Part shown: one piece after another, positions 1 through 7,619 of the stretch
How the letters are laid out: each line of letters opens with the position of its first letter
Numbering within the stretch: the first letter of the stretch is position 1
Source of the DNA: Bacteroidetes bacterium UBA4408
GTDB taxonomy: Bacteria > Bacteroidota > Bacteroidia > UBA4408
Direction of reading: 5' to 3'
Assembly: GCA_002389785.1 (NCBI GenBank)
Contig: DGQS01000099.1
Span: 1 to 8,010, forward strand
DNA: 8,010 bases
The notes under the pieces: generated by a model
Databases searched by the model: none
What the model was told of the DNA's origin: nothing
What the model saw: only the letters and a program-made list of their open reading frames with translations
Program-made: the position numbers and the translations under genes

Positions 1-3000
1 TGCGGTTAATCCGGAATTTTTATGCGTCCAAATACCGGCACTTCGTTTTACTATTTTTCCACTATCGCCGGCAACAAACGCGGTTGAACCATCGTCATAA
101 ACGGTATATAAATTTGCATGTGTAAACTGAGGAGCAGGGTTAAATTTGCCATTAAAAAAGCGAAAAACCTTTCCACTATCTCCGGCAATATATCCACTCG
201 TAGTAGTTGAAAAATCAACGGCATTTAATCGAACATTGGGAGTAATATTACCGGCAAAAGTCACTGTATCCCAACTTAATCCACGATTCAGAGTTTTACG
301 CACTCCACCATTTCCGCCTACTACGATCCATTCTGAATTACTTTTTACTTTTACTGCCTTCACATCCTGTATTCCGCTAGGTTGCACCGAATACCAATTA
401 GTTCCATAGTCGTTTGTAAATTTCACCGCACCATCCGAAAAAGCGATGGTTCCGGTACTGTCGTTTCTAAATGAAATACCGGTAATGGTAGAGGTATTAT
501 TGGGATCTAATTTTCGATTCGGGAATTTTTTATCCACACGAACATACTTCTTATGTATCTTTAGAGTACTACAACCTGCACTATTCGTTACCTTTACGCT
601 TACATCGTATATGCCCGGTTGCGAATAAGTATGGATCGGTTGCAATGCCGAAGAAAATGAACCATCACCAAATTTCCATTCTACACTTGAACCGGCAGGA
701 AGGTTTCCAATAAAAGGAAGCGACACACTCGCTGAAGGTAAATAGCGGTAAATAGTTGTATCAGCAAAATTAAACTCCGGCTGATCAATTGTAAATGCTG
801 ACGTCGCAGTACCTATAACCGGTGGGTTATCAGCAACTACACGAATCTGATATAAGGCGCTGTTTTTAGTACCGGATGGTAAAACACAGGCTATAGTATT
901 ACTTACCGAATCCTTTAAACTTCCTAGCAAGGTAATGTCTCCGGTAAAATTTCCACTACTATCTGATAATTGCACTAAAAATACATTGCTTGTATCAAAG
1001 GTACCGCCACTTACAGTGTAGGCAAGTGAAAAAGTATCATTCACGCAAGGCGCTATGCTTAAATTTGAAGTGAGCAAAGTGGGGGCCGAACCTACATAGG
1101 TAGCTTTGATTTCAAATACTGCATCGCTTTCATCTTCCACATTGGTTGCAAAAGTAGCTACAGCTTTTACCTTACATAAAGTAGAGGTACTATCCGGTAC
1201 CAACCAACAATAAGGACCTTGTACTATATTTGAGTCAATTACGTTCCAATGAACACCATTATCAATGGTATAGAGTAAACTTACCGAATTAATTTTATTA
1301 CTCACCCAATCAATGGTAGTATAACATCCCGGAAAATATGCGTTACCTCCGTTGGGCGACAGCAATTGCACTGAAGCCGCATTTGCACAAATAGTAAATT
1401 CATCGGTGGTACTTAAGTTAGAACCTGAGCCATCAGCAGGACCCACCCTAACTTTTGCCGAATTTGTGAGCACCGAAGGTATGGTCCAATAATACATATT
1501 ATTTGCGGCATCCACTGTGTCAATTAAATTCCAACCACCCGAGCCAGTAGTGTATTCTAAAACAATTTTTGTCGAAATATTCGTAGTCCATCGAATATAC
1601 TGTTTGGTTCCGGCGCACCACAAATCATTCAGTTGCGGAGCAAGCAGTTCTGCATCATCACCAGCAGAGTTTACTATTGCAAAAGCCGCATCACTTTCAT
1701 CCGTAATACTTCCTAGCAAATTTGAAATTTTTATAAAACAGTTATTCGAAACAGTATCACGAACCCTCCAATCGTAGTAGCCAACATTGGCAATGGTATC
1801 AATATTCGAATAAATTAGCCCATCGAGTGTATAGCTCAATACTACTATCGGAGGCATATTAACGCCGGTCCAGGTAATAAAATGATGCCGCTTTCGTTCA
1901 AGCGATTCACCACCATTAGGTGAGAGCAACGTAAAGCTGGTAGGGTTTGCAGTCAATAATGTAAAACTATTTGAAGCTAAAAGTGGTACCGTTTGATTCA
2001 CCGGAAATATTCCAATTTTAGCATTCGTTGTTGGAGTGTTGCTTGGAATTTTCCAATTGTAATTTCCTATATAAAAACTACTATCAGCATCAAAAAATGT
2101 TTGAACACTATCGCGCATGGTGAACCAATTTGCTCCACCATTGAGCGAGTATTTTAAATCGAAATAAGGAGCAGTGCTTCCTACCGCTATCCACTTTACT
2201 GTTATAATTGAATCGCCTGCCAATTGCTCGTTTCCTAATGGGTAGTTGAATTGTGGATTGAATTTCACACGAATTTCGTTGATGTATTTAACGGTTTTAT
2301 TAGCTGCATCTGAAACTCGAATTTTGTAATCACTAAGCGGATTTGAAACTAATAAGTTATAGGTAAAAGGACTTGCTGTAGCACTTTCAATGCTCAGTAA
2401 TTCCCAGTTTGTTTGCCCATTCTCAAGTCGTTCAATTTTCACACTGTCGATTCCCGAACTTGTCCAGCTGATGGGATAACTTGCTCCAACTAACCAAGTA
2501 GCTTTATCATAGGGTTTATCAAGTAGTATAGGAAAATCCTGCGAGTATTTTAGCATAAAAATATCTGCCAGTCCTCCGGTTAACTTCACAGTATCAATAC
2601 TTAAATCAAAATCAACATCATCGCCAAAATATCCGGTCATGTAAATTCTTGCATAATCATCTAAATACATGTCCAATCCTTCGTCGTTTGCATTGCCTCC
2701 AATATTTTTAGCCCATACATATTCACCATAAGAATCGTACACAGCTAAATATATATCGTATCCCGCAACTGCCGATTGAACAGCTGTATTCGCACTTGGA
2801 TCAAAATCCATTGTTCCCGAAAAACTACCGGTCAAATAAACCGTATTATTACCATCAATTTTGAGTGAATTACAAGTGGCTGCCTGTCCGTTACCCACGC
2901 CAAAAGCCCAATTCATGCCACCTGATGAATTATATTGAGCAACAAAATAATCTTGATTTCCGGGTGCTGAAGAAACCACAAAATAATCAACAGCTGATGG

Positions 3001-3993
3001 ATCTGTATCTAAACTGTCCATAAACGTGCCTGCCACGTATACGTTATAATTGGCGTCAACAGCAATTGAACGGGCGTAATCATCGTTTGTTCCATCCAAT
3101 GCGATTGCCCACAATAGCACCCCATTCTCGGTATATTTTCCAACATAAAAATCTGAATTTCCATCGTTGCTTCGGATAGTGGTCGCAGGACTTGGATCAA
3201 AATCACAACTGGTTTTGTAGTTCCCGCTAAGGTATAAATTACCCAAATTATCCAATGTTATATCAGTAACATCAATTTCACCGCTAATCACACCTGACAG
3301 TTGATTAGCCCACATGTAATTTCCTTGATTGGTGTATTTTGCAAAAAAACCGTTATAGGCGCCAATGGATGTTAATGCAGCGCTTGCAACACTTGGGTCA
3401 AAGTCGGTGGTTCCATCAAATCTTCCGGCAATAAAAATATTTCCTGCCTCATCCAAGCGCATACTGTGTGCATAATTATCGGCGTTTCCTTGAATTGATT
3501 TCGACCAAACATAATCCCCATTCGAGGTGTATTTTGACAATACAATTGTTTTGTAACCCTGACCGGACATAAGCGAAGTTCCGGTTCCCGGGTCATAGTC
3601 TACACTTAAACTTATTTCAAAATTTGAAAGTAAATATACATTCCCTGTGTCGTCGCTTTGTATTGCCAAACCAACACTTTTATTGGCATCACCAATTTGT
3701 TTGGCCCAGCTTAATTTTCCATTAGAAGTATACTTTGCAAAGAAAATATTTTCGGCGGTACCTCCGGCGGTAAGCGTGCTTACACCAGCACCCGGATCAA
3801 AATCAACCGTTCCTTTAAAATATCCGGTAAGGTATACGTTGCCATTTGGATCACTATAAATGGCTTTTCCAACATCGCTGTTCACCCCAGCATCCCCAAG
3901 TTGTTTTGCCCAGTTATAGTAAGGATCAGCGATGCTTTGTTGGCTTAAAAAAAGTGCCGCAATACAGGCTAAAGTGTGTACTATTTTTTTCAT
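1..3993 (-). CDS. Large secreted multidomain surface protein (beta-propeller, Ig-like, PKD), 3' end outside window
   Basis: The frame reads without a stop from ATG at 3993-3991 to the left edge (1331 residues); the C-terminus is missing. Residues 1-22 look like a type I signal peptide (MKK, hydrophobic core, likely cut SIA|D). Residues about 45-480 hold seven repeats centred on DFDP-like motifs at residues 64, 132, 197, 264, 329, 396 and 461, each with NVYLTG-like and FFAKY/W-type strands, which suggests a seven-bladed SBBP-type propeller. Six Ig-like modules follow at about 488-577, 580-680, 684-775, 779-868, 872-963 and 967-1071; three share a LLSPNGG/LLAP opening and an I-W strand. A PKD domain spans about 1072-1153 (WKFGDG at 1106, HTY at 1121). 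From about 1170 there are four YCF48/BNR-like repeats of about 40 residues (TNDYGTNW, LNRGLSW, two AGDSGK). The family is typical of Bacteroidota secreted or adhesin-like proteins, and a T9SS sorting domain is expected beyond the edge (inference). The ligand or exact role cannot be told. No Shine-Dalgarno precedes the start, as is usual in this phylum. Confidence 0.93.
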   Translation of the reverse strand, partial: MKKIVHTLACIAALFLSQQSIADPYYNWAKQLGDAGVNSDVGKAIYSDPNGNVYLTGYFKGTVDFDPGAGVSTLTAGGTAENIFFAKYTSNGKLSWAKQIGDANKSVGLAIQSDDTGNVYLLSNFEISLSVDYDPGTGTSLMSGQGYKTIVLSKYTSNGDYVWSKSIQGNADNYAHSMRLDEAGNIFIAGRFDGTTDFDPSVASAALTSIGAYNGFFAKYTNQGNYMWANQLSGVISGEIDVTDITLDNLGNLYLSGNYKTSCDFDPSPATTIRSNDGNSDFYVGKYTENGVLLWAIALDGTNDDYARSIAVDANYNVYVAGTFMDSLDTDPSAVDYFVVSSAPGNQDYFVAQYNSSGGMNWAFGVGNGQAATCNSLKIDGNNTVYLTGSFSGTMDFDPSANTAVQSAVAGYDIYLAVYDSYGEYVWAKNIGGNANDEGLDMYLDDYARIYMTGYFGDDVDFDLSIDTVKLTGGLADIFMLKYSQDFPILLDKPYDKATWLVGASYPISWTSSGIDSVKIERLENGQTNWELLSIESATASPFTYNLLVSNPLSDYKIRVSDAANKTVKYINEIRVKFNPQFNYPLGNEQLAGDSIITVKWIAVGSTAPYFDLKYSLNGGANWFTMRDSVQTFFDADSSFYIGNYNWKIPSNTPTTNAKIGIFPVNQTVPLLASNSFTLLTANPTSFTLLSPNGGESLERKRHHFITWTGVNMPPIVVLSYTLDGLIYSNIDTIANVGYYDWRVRDTVSNNCFIKISNLLGSITDESDAAFAIVNSAGDDAELLAPQLNDLWCAGTKQYIRWTTNISTKIVLEYTTGSGGWNLIDTVDAANNMYYWTIPSVLTNSAKVRVGPADGSGSNLSTTDEFTICANAASVQLLSPNGGNAYFPGCYTTIDWVSNKINSVSLLYTIDNGVHWNVIDSNIVQGPYCWLVPDSTSTLCKVKAVATFATNVEDESDAVFEIKATYVGSAPTLLTSNLSIAPCVNDTFSLAYTVSGGTFDTSNVFLVQLSDSSGNFTGDITLLGSLKDSVSNTIACVLPSGTKNSALYQIRVVADNPPVIGTATSAFTIDQPEFNFADTTIYRYLPSASVSLPFIGNLPAGSSVEWKFGDGSFSSALQPIHTYSQPGIYDVSVKVTNSAGCSTLKIHKKYVRVDKKFPNRKLDPNNTSTITGISFRNDSTGTIAFSDGAVKFTNDYGTNWYSVQPSGIQDVKAVKVKSNSEWIVVGGNGGVRKTLNRGLSWDTVTFAGNITPNVRLNAVDFSTTTSGYIAGDSGKVFRFFNGKFNPAPQFTHANLYTVYDDGSTAFVAGDSGKIVKRSAGIWTHKNSGLTA

Positions 3994-4035
3994 AAGTAGA
4001 AATTGGATTTTAGTCAAAAGTTGTAACAAGAATAA

Positions 4036-4061
4036 ATTTAGTTGTTTAAGAGAAACTAAAT
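4036..4061 (-). other. Possible leader hairpin of the large surface-protein gene
   Basis: ATTTAGTT at 4036-4043 and AACTAAAT at 4054-4061 form a perfect 8-bp inverted repeat with a 10-base loop. It lies between the -7 candidate and the start codon of the minus-strand gene, so it could fold in the 5' leader. The stem is AT-rich with only one G-C pair, and no U-tract or riboswitch motif was recognised, so a role is speculative. Confidence 0.25.
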
Positions 4062-4119
4062 CAATACAAGTTAATACGCAATTTTATGATTTTGATGGTT
4101 ATAAATTTTGAGTTACAGT

Positions 4120-4127
4120 CAAATATA
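4120..4127 (-). promoter_or_regulatory. Candidate -7 box (TAnnTTTG) of the large surface-protein gene
   Basis: Read on the minus strand this is TATATTTG, an exact match to the Bacteroidota -7 consensus TAnnTTTG. It lies about 127 bases upstream of the ATG and would give a leader of roughly 115-120 bases. No convincing TTTG -33 element is seen at the expected distance, so the call rests on one box in an AT-rich region. Confidence 0.4.
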
Positions 4128-4235
4128 CGTACTAAAGTTTTGAAGGATAAAAATTTAGTCGTAATGAGATAAAATTTGCGATAAGTGGGCAATATTTATG
4201 GTTGAATAGTCATTCACTTGCATCCATATAGTTGA

Positions 4236-4268
4236 CTTCATTTTATGACTGGAATGAAGCTTCATTTT
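4236..4268. repeat. CTTCATTTT direct repeat overlapping a 14-bp palindrome
   Basis: CTTCATTTT occurs at 4236-4244 and again at 4260-4268, 24 bases apart start to start. The second copy is part of the perfect palindrome AATGAAGCTTCATT (4253-4266). This sits on or just upstream of the promoter candidate of the first transporter, a place where an operator would act. That it binds a regulator is inference only; AT-rich DNA can give such repeats by chance. Confidence 0.35.
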
Positions 4269-4293
4269 GTAATTCACAATTTTGCTATATTCG
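4266..4293 (+). promoter_or_regulatory. Candidate promoter of the first peptide transporter
   Basis: TTTG at 4266-4269 and TATATTCG at 4286-4293 resemble the Bacteroidota -33 (TTTG) and -7 (TAnnTTTG) elements. The -7 box has one mismatch and the 16-base gap is at the short end. It would start transcription near 4300, giving a leader of about 15-20 bases before ATG 4316. This placement also argues against the upstream TTG start at 4232, which would lie before the promoter. Confidence 0.4.
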
Positions 4294-4315
4294 CCAAACA
4301 CTAATCATTAACTCT

Positions 4316-5854
4316 ATGAACCAAACAAACCAAACTGGACATCCTAAAGGATTGTATTTATTGTTTTTTACTGAAATGTGGGAACGTTTCAGTTACTATG
4401 GCATGCGAGCTATTTTTATTTTATTTATGACAAAAGCGCTGTTTATGGACAGTGCAACCTCATCTAATATATTTGGAAGTTTTACAGGTTTGGTTTATTT
4501 AACTCCTTTGCTGGGTGGATATATCGCCGATAAATACTGGGGAAATCGAAAAAGTATTTTCATTGGTGGGATCATGATGGCTGTTGGTCAATTTTTATTA
4601 TTCATGAGTGGAAACGCTGTAACGGATGGAGTTCAAAATGCTTCCTCTATTTCGATCATGTGGGCAGGGTTAACTTTTTTAATTATCGGAAACGGTTTCT
4701 TTAAACCCAATATTTCGACCATGGTTGGCCAGCTTTATCCTAAAGGCGATCACCGCATTGATGGTGCATTTACCATTTTTTACATGGGTATCAATTTAGG
4801 TGCTTTCTTTTCACCATTGGTTTGTGGAAGTTTAGGTGATACCGGAAATATACACGATTTTAAATGGGGCTTTTTAGCCGCGTGCATTGGAATGATTATC
4901 AGCGTTATTTCTTTTGAAGTACTAAAAAATAAATTACTCAAAACGCCCGATGGTGAAGCAGTGGGTATGCCAAAGGCTAAAATGGATCTTAAAACTACTG
5001 CTATTATTGTTGGAACAATCGGCTTGATATTTTTCCTACTCAATTTCAAAACCATGTTTCATGTTGATTTTGATATTATTGCCTATTTAATTTATGCCTC
5101 CATCATTGTAATGCCATTAATTATTTACAGCGATAAAACATTAGTGAGTGACGAAAAGCAGCGTATTTCTGTTATTTTTATTTTAGCTTTTTTTGTTATT
5201 TTCTTCTGGGCTTGTTTTGAACAAGCAGGTGCTTCTTTAACATTATTTGCCGATGCTCAAACCAATCGTCACATTGGTTCCTGGGAAATGCCGGCTTCCT
5301 GGTTTCAATCCATCAATCCTTTGGCAATTATAATTCTTGCACCCATGATGAGCGGTTTTTGGAACTTCTTGCACGGTAGAAATATGGAGCCTTCTTCTCC
5401 AATGAAAATGGCATTCGGTTTAGCTTTAGTTGCACTAGGCTACGTGGTTATTGCTTATGGTGTACACGGTGTTGATTCACAAACCAAAATTAGTATGTGG
5501 TGGTTGGTAGCCTTGTATATAATTCATACCATTGGCGAATTAAGCCTTTCACCAATTGGATTAAGTATGGTAAGCAAACTTGCTCCTTTACGTTTTTCAT
5601 CCTTACTAATGGGAACTTGGTTTCTAGCGAATGCCGTTGCCAATAAATTTGCAGGTACCTTATCGGCATTAATTCCTCCGGGTGCTGGCGAAAGCCCGGC
5701 CGATGCTGCTGCTGCAATACCTACCTTTTTAGGAATTGAAATAAATAATCTCTTTACATTTTTCTGCGTATTTATTGGCTTGAGTGGTGTAGCTGCCTTA
5801 CTGCTTTTTGGCATGTATAAATGGTTAGAAAAAAGAATGCATGGCGTAAAGTAA
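4316..5854 (+). CDS. POT/PTR-family proton-coupled peptide transporter (first of tandem pair)
   Basis: A 512-residue integral membrane protein, normal for bacterial POT (MFS) symporters, which import di- and tripeptides with protons across the inner membrane. Visible family motifs are E20xxE23R24 with SYYGMR in TM1, GGYIADKYWG at 67-76, FFKPN with K130 in TM4, FYMGINLG at 155-162, FEQAG with E302 in TM7, and GELSLSPIG with E408 in TM10. These match the proton- and peptide-binding residues known from PepT-type structures, and none is missing, so it should be active. Hydrophobic segments cover most of the length. The frame extends upstream to a TTG at 4232, but ATG 4316 is chosen because the homologous part (HPKGLYLLFFTEMWERF) starts just after it and the promoter candidate lies between the two. 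An intrinsic terminator follows at 5877, so it is probably a single-gene unit. Substrate range cannot be read from sequence. Confidence 0.95.
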   Translation: MNQTNQTGHPKGLYLLFFTEMWERFSYYGMRAIFILFMTKALFMDSATSSNIFGSFTGLVYLTPLLGGYIADKYWGNRKSIFIGGIMMAVGQFLLFMSGNAVTDGVQNASSISIMWAGLTFLIIGNGFFKPNISTMVGQLYPKGDHRIDGAFTIFYMGINLGAFFSPLVCGSLGDTGNIHDFKWGFLAACIGMIISVISFEVLKNKLLKTPDGEAVGMPKAKMDLKTTAIIVGTIGLIFFLLNFKTMFHVDFDIIAYLIYASIIVMPLIIYSDKTLVSDEKQRISVIFILAFFVIFFWACFEQAGASLTLFADAQTNRHIGSWEMPASWFQSINPLAIIILAPMMSGFWNFLHGRNMEPSSPMKMAFGLALVALGYVVIAYGVHGVDSQTKISMWWLVALYIIHTIGELSLSPIGLSMVSKLAPLRFSSLLMGTWFLANAVANKFAGTLSALIPPGAGESPADAAAAIPTFLGIEINNLFTFFCVFIGLSGVAALLLFGMYKWLEKRMHGVK

Positions 5855-5876
5855 ATTAAGATTCATTCAATAATTT

Positions 5877-5917
5877 AAGCAAACCGTTGACGTTATTTGT
5901 CTGCGGTTTGCTTTTTT
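5877..5917 (+). terminator. Rho-independent terminator between the two transporter genes
   Basis: AAGCAAACCG at 5877-5886 pairs perfectly with CGGTTTGCTT at 5904-5913, and a T run at 5912-5917 directly follows the stem. Inside the loop GAC (5889-5891) can pair with GTC (5899-5901). It begins 22 bases after the first transporter's stop and ends 24 bases before the second transporter's ATG. It should end or strongly reduce transcription from the first gene. Confidence 0.85.
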
Positions 5918-5941
5918 ACAGCAACATTTAAATCCGAAATC

Positions 5942-7426
5942 ATGCAAGAAACACAAAGCCTAGAGCAAATACAATCATTTACCGGAAAATACCCTAAACA
6001 GTTGTGGTATTTATTTTTTAGCGAAATGTGGGAGCGTTTTTGCTTCTATGGAATGCGCGGAATGCTCACTGTATTTATGGTAAGTCAGCTGATGATGAAA
6101 GACGATGTAGCCAATTTGCAATACGGAGCAACGCAGGCTTTTGTGTACGCATTTACCTTCATAGGTGGTTTGTTTGCCGATAAGATATTAGGTTTTCGCA
6201 AATCACTATTTTGGGGAGGTATTTTGATGATTACTGGAAGTTGTATTTTAGCTTTTGATCCACATCAGTATTTCTTTTTAGGATTGAGTTTTTCCATTAT
6301 TGGGACCGGTTTTTTTAAGCCCAATATTTCAACCATGGTGGGAACCTTGTACAAAACGAACGACAGTCGTCGCGATGCCGGCTTCTCACTTTTTTATTCA
6401 GGTATCAACGTTGGTGCGCTTTTGGGAGGATATGCCTGCATCACCATAGCTAAAAGTTATTCCTGGAATTTAGCCTTTGGATTAGCCGCTATAGTAATGA
6501 CTATTAGCTTACTCACTTTTGTTTTTACACAACGCAGTTTAGGTCCAATCGGACTTTCACCGCTTAAAACAGATGAAAACGGCAATACAAAAAAATGGTA
6601 CGAATACTGGGTATACCTTGGTTCATTGCTGCTCATACCAATAATCATGGTAATGGTTGCCAAAACCGAATACACCGATTATTTTATGTACACCATTGGT
6701 CCCTGTACCTTGATTTATATTTTTTATGAAATGACCAAGTTTTCAAAAGCAGAACAAAAAAAGTTGCTGGCAGCTTTGGTATTTATAGTTTTTTCTATTT
6801 TGTTTTGGGCATTTTTTGAACAAAGTGGTGGTTCATTAAGTTTGTTTGCAGCCGGAAATTTAACCGATACCGTTCTAGGAGTGAAGCTCGATCCCAACGG
6901 TGTGAATAATGCAGCCAACAGTTTGTTTGTAATTATTTTTGCCCCTTTATTGGGATTGCTTTGGGTTTGGATGAGTGCGAAAAAAGCCGAACCCAATACA
7001 GTGGTAAAATTCGGATTAGGATTTTTGTTTCTCGCATTAGCTTTTTATGTGTTTTATAGCACTCGTTTTTTTGCTAACGAGCAAGGTGTTACCTCACTTG
7101 ATATTTTTACTCTAGCCTATTTTATTATCACCTTTGGTGAACTTTGTTTATCACCCATAGGTTTATCAATAATGACCAAATTATCGCCCAAACCCTTGCA
7201 AGGTGTTATGATGGGAATGTGGTTTTTAGCCAGTGCATACGGTCAATATGTTGCGGGTATTTTAGGGGCAGGAATGAGCCTTGCCAGCGACAATGCAAGT
7301 CTCACTGAAAAACTTATTGCTTATACCGATGGCTACAAACAGTTGGCTATTTATGCATTGATAGCAGGTATTGTAATGATTGCTATTTCTCCGATGGTGA
7401 AAAAACTAATGCAAGAAGTAAAGTAA
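5942..7426 (+). CDS. POT/PTR-family proton-coupled peptide transporter (second of tandem pair)
   Basis: A 494-residue paralogue of the upstream transporter, with the same expected role as an inner-membrane proton/oligopeptide symporter. Motifs are E28xxE31R32 in TM1, GGLFADKILG at 75-84, FFKPN with K126, FYSGINVG at 151-158, FEQSG with E293 and GELCLSPIG with E400. One difference is visible: after E31R32 it has FCFYGMR where the first copy has FSYYGMR, so a Tyr that lines the peptide site in PepT-type structures is Phe35 here. The frame opens upstream at a TTG (5897), but that codon lies in the loop of the terminator hairpin; ATG 5942 gives the family-like N-terminus. No clear TAnnTTTG box lies between terminator and start, so it may depend on read-through or on a promoter I cannot recognise. 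Confidence 0.95.
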   Translation: MQETQSLEQIQSFTGKYPKQLWYLFFSEMWERFCFYGMRGMLTVFMVSQLMMKDDVANLQYGATQAFVYAFTFIGGLFADKILGFRKSLFWGGILMITGSCILAFDPHQYFFLGLSFSIIGTGFFKPNISTMVGTLYKTNDSRRDAGFSLFYSGINVGALLGGYACITIAKSYSWNLAFGLAAIVMTISLLTFVFTQRSLGPIGLSPLKTDENGNTKKWYEYWVYLGSLLLIPIIMVMVAKTEYTDYFMYTIGPCTLIYIFYEMTKFSKAEQKKLLAALVFIVFSILFWAFFEQSGGSLSLFAAGNLTDTVLGVKLDPNGVNNAANSLFVIIFAPLLGLLWVWMSAKKAEPNTVVKFGLGFLFLALAFYVFYSTRFFANEQGVTSLDIFTLAYFIITFGELCLSPIGLSIMTKLSPKPLQGVMMGMWFLASAYGQYVAGILGAGMSLASDNASLTEKLIAYTDGYKQLAIYALIAGIVMIAISPMVKKLMQEVK

Positions 7427-7453
7427 ACTGCTAACAACGTTTGCTTTAATGCG

Positions 7454-7520
7454 CTATTTTAATACCCATTTTTTGTTTCTTTTTTCTTCTCAAATCATAG
7501 AAACAAAAGTCTTAAAATAG
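7454..7520. terminator. Nested inverted repeat after the second transporter, possible terminator
   Basis: CTATTTTAA (7454-7462) pairs with TTAAAATAG (7512-7520), and inside it TTTTGTTTCT (7471-7480) pairs with AGAAACAAAA (7499-7508). The two perfect stems total 19 bp, separated by an 8/3-base internal loop and capped by an 18-base loop. It starts 28 bases after the transporter stop in a convergent gap, where a bidirectional terminator is expected. The stems are very AT-rich and no clean T-tract follows on the plus strand, so function as a terminator is uncertain. Confidence 0.45.
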
Positions 7521-7542
7521 AGTACTTTTATTATTGAAACTG

Positions 7543-7560
7543 GCGCATCCTTTTGTGCGC
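7543..7560. repeat. Short GC-rich hairpin GCGCA/TGCGC
   Basis: GCGCA at 7543-7547 pairs with TGCGC at 7556-7560 around an 8-base loop, with a further T-G wobble inside. It is a GC-rich stem in an otherwise AT-rich gap. Only two Ts follow on the plus strand, so it is not a standard terminator by itself, but it could help end transcription from either side. Confidence 0.4.
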
Positions 7561-7584
7561 TTCTGGGTTATGTTTAATTAAGTT

Positions 7585-7612
7585 AAATTCAATTAAAAAG
7601 GTGATTGAATTT
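7585..7612. repeat. Inverted repeat just downstream of the minus-strand frame
   Basis: AAATTCAAT (7585-7593) and ATTGAATTT (7604-7612) are a perfect 9-bp inverted repeat with a 10-base loop. It begins 8 bases past the stop of the minus-strand T9SS-domain frame. It is the best-placed hairpin for the 3' end of that gene, but it is AT-rich and lacks a clear T-tract. Confidence 0.35.
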
Positions 7613-7619
7613 TATTCGA

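Larger units (their letters stand above)
3994..4315. other. Divergent intergenic region between surface-protein gene and first transporter
   Basis: This 322-base AT-rich stretch separates the minus-strand surface-protein start from the plus-strand transporter start. I found no credible small gene or RNA gene in it. It holds one promoter candidate on each strand, a weak inverted repeat and a palindrome with a direct repeat, each listed separately. Confidence 0.7.
7427..7619. other. Convergent intergenic region
   Basis: These 193 bases lie between the stop of the second transporter and the stop of the minus-strand frame. No credible coding sequence was found. The region contains three inverted repeats (7454-7520, 7543-7560, 7585-7612), in keeping with transcription ending from both directions. 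Confidence 0.65.

Noticed and set aside
146..3859. Short frames on both strands between 146 and 3859
   Set aside because: All overlap the continuous 1331-codon minus-strand frame, which has recognisable domains throughout; the short ones resemble no protein family.
2530..3870. CRISPR-like or DNA-level tandem repeat array
   Set aside because: The periodicity is at protein level (65-68 residues, degenerate DNA); there are no identical short repeats with unique spacers.
3960..3993. Lipoprotein signal with Cys10 in the large surface protein
   Set aside because: The residues before Cys10 (T-L-A) fit a lipobox poorly and lie too near the N-terminus; a SIA|D type I cleavage after the hydrophobic core is better.
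4232..4315. TTG-initiated N-terminal extension of the first transporter
   Set aside because: It begins upstream of the promoter candidate, is not transporter-like, and ATG 4316 gives the normal POT N-terminus.
5897..5941. TTG-initiated N-terminal extension of the second transporter
   Set aside because: The TTG lies in the loop of the intrinsic terminator hairpin; ATG 5942 fits the family.
4780..6996. Short minus-strand frames opposite the two transporters
   Set aside because: They are antisense shadows of well-supported POT genes and show no domain features.
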